Shown here piece after piece: positions 59,201 to 64,000 of a stretch of DNA of 64,000 nt (the first letter of the stretch is position 1; each line of letters opens with the position of its first letter). The position numbers and the translations under genes are program-made. The DNA is taken from positions 15,260,062 through 15,324,061 of the forward strand of contig CM055611.1 of assembly GCA_029379385.1 (NCBI GenBank). Direction: 5' to 3'. This DNA is from Quillaja saponaria (Eukaryota > Streptophyta > Magnoliopsida > Fabales > Quillajaceae). The notes beneath the pieces were generated by a model that did no database searches, was not told the DNA's origin, and worked only from the letters and a program-made list of their open reading frames with translations.

Positions 59201-61820
59201 ACTGTGACTGATAACATTCAATTGCTTGACAGATTAAGAAGTGTGGCAACTCTGCCAACACAGGGTTAACTTGGCATTTTTGGTATACAGAAATTTGGCA
59301 ACAGGTGGATGGTCATTATTCGTCTCTCTCCAGTCATGTCTTAGTTGCATCTTGTGTTCTATTTTTTTGTTAGTCATGGAAATATATTTTAGGAAGGGAT
59401 TTTGCTGTTGACTGTAGGGAACTTAATTAAGGAGATATTTCGAGAAATTTTTTTTTTCATTTATCGCAATGATTGATCTTGATTTTGGTGATACACAATT
59501 AATGAGTTTTACTTTTGGAATATTTTAAATGCCAACAACCATCATTCTCTTTTACATTAGCAAATGCCCATAGGGATAGGGCACACAACCAACATATTTT
59601 TTTTTATTGAGAAGACATCATAGAAAAACGTGTGCCTTTGCTCTAAATCTAAACCTTCTCATAAATTATTATGTCTTTTTGACACTTGGAAATTTGTTTG
59701 CTTGAAGCAAATGCTCTAACTTGTGACTGCTAGATAGTTTGTGACTTGTGAGTTAATTGTTCTTGCTACTGCTAGATAGTAGATAGTATATGAGTTGTTC
59801 TGTAAGATATGCTAAATAAGGAAGCTTATTCATAACAGTAATGGTATGCTATATTTCCATATTTTATATAGTAGCTAGTCTTGTTGGAGTGAACCGGACA
59901 ATTAACCTTCCGTTCTTGTCAGTTATAATCGTTTAACAAAAACCTATATGTCTATTATAACAAAAGTCCTATTTTCTCCGTTGTTTTACCTGTATGTTTT
60001 TCTCCAATTGTTTGTATACAGTTAGCCATAATAAGATGACGTCTTCGTAAAAAGAACTTTTGACTTTCTTTTGGCTTTCTCTAGCATGAGAGAAAGGAAA
60101 AAGATGAAGAACACTATAACTGTCATATGGGTAAATTCTATTTTAATGGACTACTCCTGCATCTCCCTGGTTCTGCTCTAACTGTGCTTTTAAGATCTCA
60201 AGGTTGGTTTCAGGAGAGGGCCTATATAGCTAGATGATGGAAGTGAAACCTTAACTAAGCCAGAAGATATGCAGTTCAGGTATGACGGAGTGAAATTTTG
60301 TCTTTTCTTCTGCAGTACCTTCTGACTGCTATAGAATTGTTATTGTGCAAATATTTTTCATTTACCACACCATTTTTCTTAATTATCAATGTCATATTTG
60401 GTCGTATTAAATGATTGAAGTCTTTGCAGAGTTTTCAGTTGTTTCCTAATTTTTAGATTAGTAATGTTCAGAATTTGTGTGTGTGATTGCAAATTTGCAA
60501 TGTTTCACCATCGAATGTTCATTATCCTAATTTTTGGGACAGGACTTCTGTAGAATATGTAATGATTGCTCACTTGATTTACTGAAGTAAACTCCGAGAG
60601 TTACACATGAGCCTTATTGTTGGAACTCAAGACTATGTTTTAATGAAGATGTGAATTATATTGTCATTGTATTAATTATCTTTTTCATAGGAACTTAAAC
60701 ATTGAATTGTAAAGGAAAATAATGACTAAAGTTTTACCTTGTCTGGATAAGCGATGAAAAGTCCTGCAAGTCTAAGGCTAATGCTTGAAAATATCGACTC
60801 TAGAAACTATGTTAAGGAGACCTTAGTCGTATATTGCAATTGGAACTTGGAACCATAATTATAAAATTACCTCCTTTTGAAGCATCATCGTGTAAGAATT
60901 TCTGACCTGATTATTTGCTTAAATGGAATTAGTTTTGTACTTTTATTTCCCCGTTCCTTTAGAGTTTAGATTGCAGTATAACAACTGTATTTTCTTAAAA
61001 TACTCACTTTATGACTGATATTACTGTTCTCAGTTATGGATCCGTTTGCTAGTTCATGAGCCTGACCAAACCCTATTAGATTTGCATTACAACAATACAC
61101 AAAAGATCTATCCTAGGCACGATAAGATACCACTAATGATGGGACCTAAATTTTGTACAATAAGGATTCTCCGACCAACTAATACTTCTATACAAATCCC
61201 ACAACAGGCAGATAAGTTCCAAGGATTTCACAAATCATAGCACAACAAACCATCTCAGAAACCGAAAATAGTAATCTTGTTCTGACATGGAATCCTAACA
61301 AAACAAGAAGGGTGAAATCGGGTTAAATATTAGGGTGGCTGATATTGTGCGCAACCTAGAGCTGGTACATTCCTTGCTCCCAATCCATTTGAAAGAAAAA
61401 CATGGTTCTACTATGAATAGTACCTTCTGAAGGAAAATGAGTTCAATTCCAACACCTGTATAAGTACATTAATGATTAATGCAGGGTCTAAATTTTTTAT
61501 TTTGTACAAAAAAATAAATAAAAAATCCTCAAAGAATCTCTTAGTCTTTCATATGTTTCATATAATCTTAATTTTCATTTTTGTCCTTATTATTATTTTT
61601 AAAAATAAGAAGATACATCTCTTGATTTGTGAGTTATCCTTGTGCAAGGGTCATGCTAATATTCTCTCCATCGTTCTAATTATATATGAAAATATATCAT
61701 ATATAATTTTGCGTCATTTAATATTTTAATTGTTGATGCATGGTGCAACTAGATTTATTTCACTAAAAAAGATTTATTTCATCAAAAAATAGAGTTACCA
61801 TCAATCAAATAAGTGAAAAA
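56206..61820. other. Long non-coding stretch downstream of the DUF1639 gene
   Basis: The first part is the gene's 3' untranslated region (for example AATAAACC near 56308). From about 56500 to 61400 base composition is more balanced and intron-like, but no open frame has protein-like content. A textbook splice-bounded 66-bp block lies at 60214-60279. This could be non-coding transcript, remote 3' exons or plain intergenic DNA. Confidence 0.45.
60214..60279 (+). other. Candidate non-coding exon
   Basis: Bounded by TTGGTTTCAG before and GTATGA after, with the last exon bases TTCAG. Its interior has in-frame stops (for example TAGCTAGATGATGG), so it is not protein coding. It is a candidate exon of a long non-coding RNA or untranslated exon. 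The splice words alone are weak evidence. Confidence 0.25.
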
Positions 61821-61825
61821 ATTTG

Positions 61826-61930
61826 ACAATGTGGACTAGTTCAATTAGTTAAGACAGAAGATTGGACCAAGTTCAAGTTCCCATTTCATAAATATTGTCT
61901 CCTTTGTAAGTATTTGTCTTCTTTATGAAT
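61826..61930 (+). mobile_element. Possible tRNA-derived SINE
   Basis: An A-box-like TAGTTCAATTAGTTAAGA (about 61837) and a good B box, GTTCAAGTTCCC (61871-61882), lie at SINE spacing. No clear A-tail or target duplication is seen. It directly precedes the inverted-arm element. Confidence 0.35.
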
Positions 61931-61956
61931 TATAATTGTAATATTAGACCCGGCTC

Positions 61957-62583
61957 TTATAGAATTTTTAATTTTTTTTAGTTACAGTCATTCACACTAT
62001 TTTTTTAAATCTCAACCATTCAAATATTTTAATTTTAAATAAATATAAAACAAAATAAAACACTTTACTAATTGGGCTAAAAAGTGTATTGCTTATATAC
62101 CATTTTTATCTTTAAGATTATATCAATTCAAATTTAAATTTTAATCATTCACATTTCTTTATATTATAAAATTATTTGAGATTAATTTTTTTATTGGATT
62201 TTTAGTTAAGAAAAATATATTAAATTAAGAAAAATCCAAAATAATTAGTTGTCATGTCTCTTAGATTAGATTGATAAAAAAAAAAAAAAAATTTAATACG
62301 TGAAGATAAAATTCACATAACTATGTATCTAAGGAGAATTGTTTGGTACTCCAGCGTTTTTGTTGGGTACCCAACACACGTGGCAGCATAGGAGACCGTT
62401 AATATTGTTGATTGAATCACCATCATTCAATTTTTTCATCTTCTACCGGATTGCTCTTTCTTTTTCAAATATGATTTTGACCCACAATATTTTATTACAC
62501 TCTCACATCACTCTCTCCACCGTCTCTCTCCCCATCTTCTCTGATTTCAACCATCTTTCACTCTTTTTTTGGTCCACTAACTT
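61957..62583 (+). repeat. Left arm of the 62-64 kb inverted repeat
   Basis: About 627 bp, matching the reverse complement of 63236-64000 in the same landmark order with indels. Confidence 0.8.
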
Positions 62584-63235
62584 CATCCAGAGTGCTCCAC
62601 TACAAAACACAAATGTTTGGGCATAACAATTAAAAATAAATTCAATTAACCAAGTTACAATTTTTTAGGTCTCAAAATAAATTTAAATCTATTAAGTTCA
62701 TTCACGTAGTTAAATAGAATATTTATTTGAATTGAAGATGAATATTGTAATAATTTTAGTGTGTGTTTGATTTGTACAAAAATTATAATTTGTAGTTATG
62801 AAAAAGTAAATTTATGTATAATTATAAACAATGACATTAATTTATGGTATGCATTTGACTTGTTCAAAAAATTCGGAAGACACAGTACTTTGTTCCGGGC
62901 CAAAATCAACGCATTGATTTTGACATTTCTTTCTTCGTGACTCTAGGTGGGATTCTGAGCTAAATGAAAGAAAAGATGAGGTTCTGGGAAGGAGAAAGCA
63001 GAATTGAATTTGGATGATGAGAAATGAATGAGGAATTTCAAATTTTTGGTTTTTGTTTATGGCATTTGCTTGCAGTTGTTGTTTGGCTCATCTTATGAAA
63101 TGTGCAGTGGACAACATAAGTGAAATAGTGTTCTACTATATTTATTTTTTCTTTTTCAGATTTTTTAGGGTTAATATTGTTTTAATTCCGCAGAAGTTAG
63201 AAAGTTATTTTGCTAGTAGTATTTAAAAAATTCTT

Positions 63236-64000
63236 TGGTGGACAAAAAAAGGTGAGAGCTGAGAAAGATCGTGGTGGATGTGTTGGTGGGTAGCATTTGG
63301 GTTCTATGGGGGAGATCATGGAGTATAGAGAATAGAGAGAGAGAGGGAGAGAGAGAGATGGTGGAAATCATAGAAGGTGGAGGAGAGAGACGTGGAGAGA
63401 GTCTGATCTGAACAAGGGGTAAACTAAAAAGAATCAATTCATAGTGGGCCAAATGTTAAATATGTATAAATATTGACAGGGTTGACAACCGGTGTAAAAA
63501 TAAATAAATTAACAGATTGCACTGCAAACGTTCAAACTAAGAGATATGCCACATGTAAAAAAGTTGGGTATTAAAAACCCATAAAAAAACGCCTGGGTAT
63601 TGTATCACTCCCCATGTATCGAATAATTAGGTAAAATCATTTGAGCAATTTTAATGTTAGACTTGAACAATCATTTAATTTTTTTTTAAATTATAATTTT
63701 TTTTTTTCAAGTATTTGTAGTTATATCATAGCTAACTTTATAGGATTTGAATCCTCTAGAATTCCTTTAGAATTTTGGATTCCGTCTTACTTTATAAATC
63801 CAATAAAAAATTAATCTCAAATAACTTTATAATAAAAAGAAATGTGATGATTAAAATATGAATTAGTATAATTTTAAAGGCAAAATTTTAGTCTAATAAG
63901 GAAAATCCTTTATTTTATTTTATGTTCATCTAAAAATAAATTATTTGAATGGTTGAGTTTTTAAAAAAATAGTGTGAATGACTAAGTTTAAAAGAATTCT
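63236..64000 (-). repeat. Right arm of the 62-64 kb inverted repeat, truncated by window end
   Basis: At least 765 bp, inverted relative to 61957-62583. It is longer because of a purine-rich microsatellite and a few inserted blocks. Confidence 0.8.

Larger units (their letters stand above)
61948..64000. mobile_element. Element with very long inverted arms, cut by the window end
   Basis: The left arm, about 61957-62583, pairs with the reverse complement of about 63236-64000. Shared landmarks are GTCATTCACACTATTTTTTT, CTCAACCATTCAAAT, TTATTTGAGATTAATTTTTT, a GCGTTTTT...ACCCAAC patch, GTGGCA, CTCTCTCC repeats and TTTGTCCAC. The right arm is longer and GA-rich (63333-63360). The centre (62584-63235) is non-coding. 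The outer end on the right is not in the window, so the target duplication and class are unknown. It could be a MULE-like or foldback element. Frames at 62339-62626 and 63213-63452 are the two arms read in opposite senses and not genes. Confidence 0.75.

Noticed and set aside
62339..62626. Plus-strand frame of 95 codons
   Set aside because: Inside the left arm of the inverted repeat; low-complexity and not conserved in the other arm as protein.
1..64000. CRISPR arrays, operons, ribosome binding sites, tRNA and rRNA genes
   Set aside because: The DNA is plant nuclear. Tandem repeats seen lack spacer structure, and no intact cloverleaf or rRNA sequence was recognised by eye.

Overview
The window is AT-rich nuclear DNA from a flowering plant, most likely a eudicot. 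The evidence is spliced genes with GT-AG introns and plant families (plant mobile domain, DUF1639, FAR1/MuDR, Copia, hAT, Helitron, CACTA, SINE and LINE). I cannot name the species. Most of the sequence is transposable-element DNA of different ages around two host loci: a broken copy of the RNase P/MRP subunit gene POP1 at about 10.1-20.4 kb, and a DUF1639 gene at about 54.5-56.2 kb whose first exon carries an apparent frameshift.

Left part (1-22 kb). A Mutator-like element (MULE-1, 2013-10050, flanked by ACTTTGGTG/ACTATGGTG) lies just before the POP1 copy. It holds two minus-strand genes: a MuDR/SWIM-type transposase and a plant mobile domain (PMD) gene. Its GC-rich ends are arrays of short hairpins. 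The POP1 copy follows on the plus strand with ten recognisable exons, but has frameshifts and in-frame stops. Its last large intron holds a complete Copia retrotransposon (14774-19668, target duplication ATTTG) whose two LTRs are nearly identical.

Middle part (22-45 kb). A CACTA right end abuts a solo-LTR-like block (22735-25385). A related solo LTR in the opposite orientation (26208-29618, duplication GTTAC) interrupts a minisatellite of about 75 bp period. Further right are a CACTA left end, a tRNA-derived SINE, a decayed hAT element (34204-39651), and a second MULE with TIRs of about 430 bp and a perfect 9-bp duplication (39750-44842) carrying a decayed FAR1-type transposase.

Right part (45-64 kb). 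A non-autonomous Helitron (47969-50689), a 5'-truncated LINE fragment (51.5-52.7 kb) and the DUF1639 gene come next. After them lie about 5.6 kb without recognisable coding sequence, a possible SINE, and an element with very long inverted arms cut off by the window edge.

There is no operon-like cooperation here. The logic is host genes being invaded and eroded, with elements inserted next to and inside one another. The most unusual object is MULE-1, which combines a transposase, a PMD gene and hairpin-array termini. Many element genes are broken by single-base indels; these may be decay or, in part, assembly errors, which cannot be settled from sequence alone.
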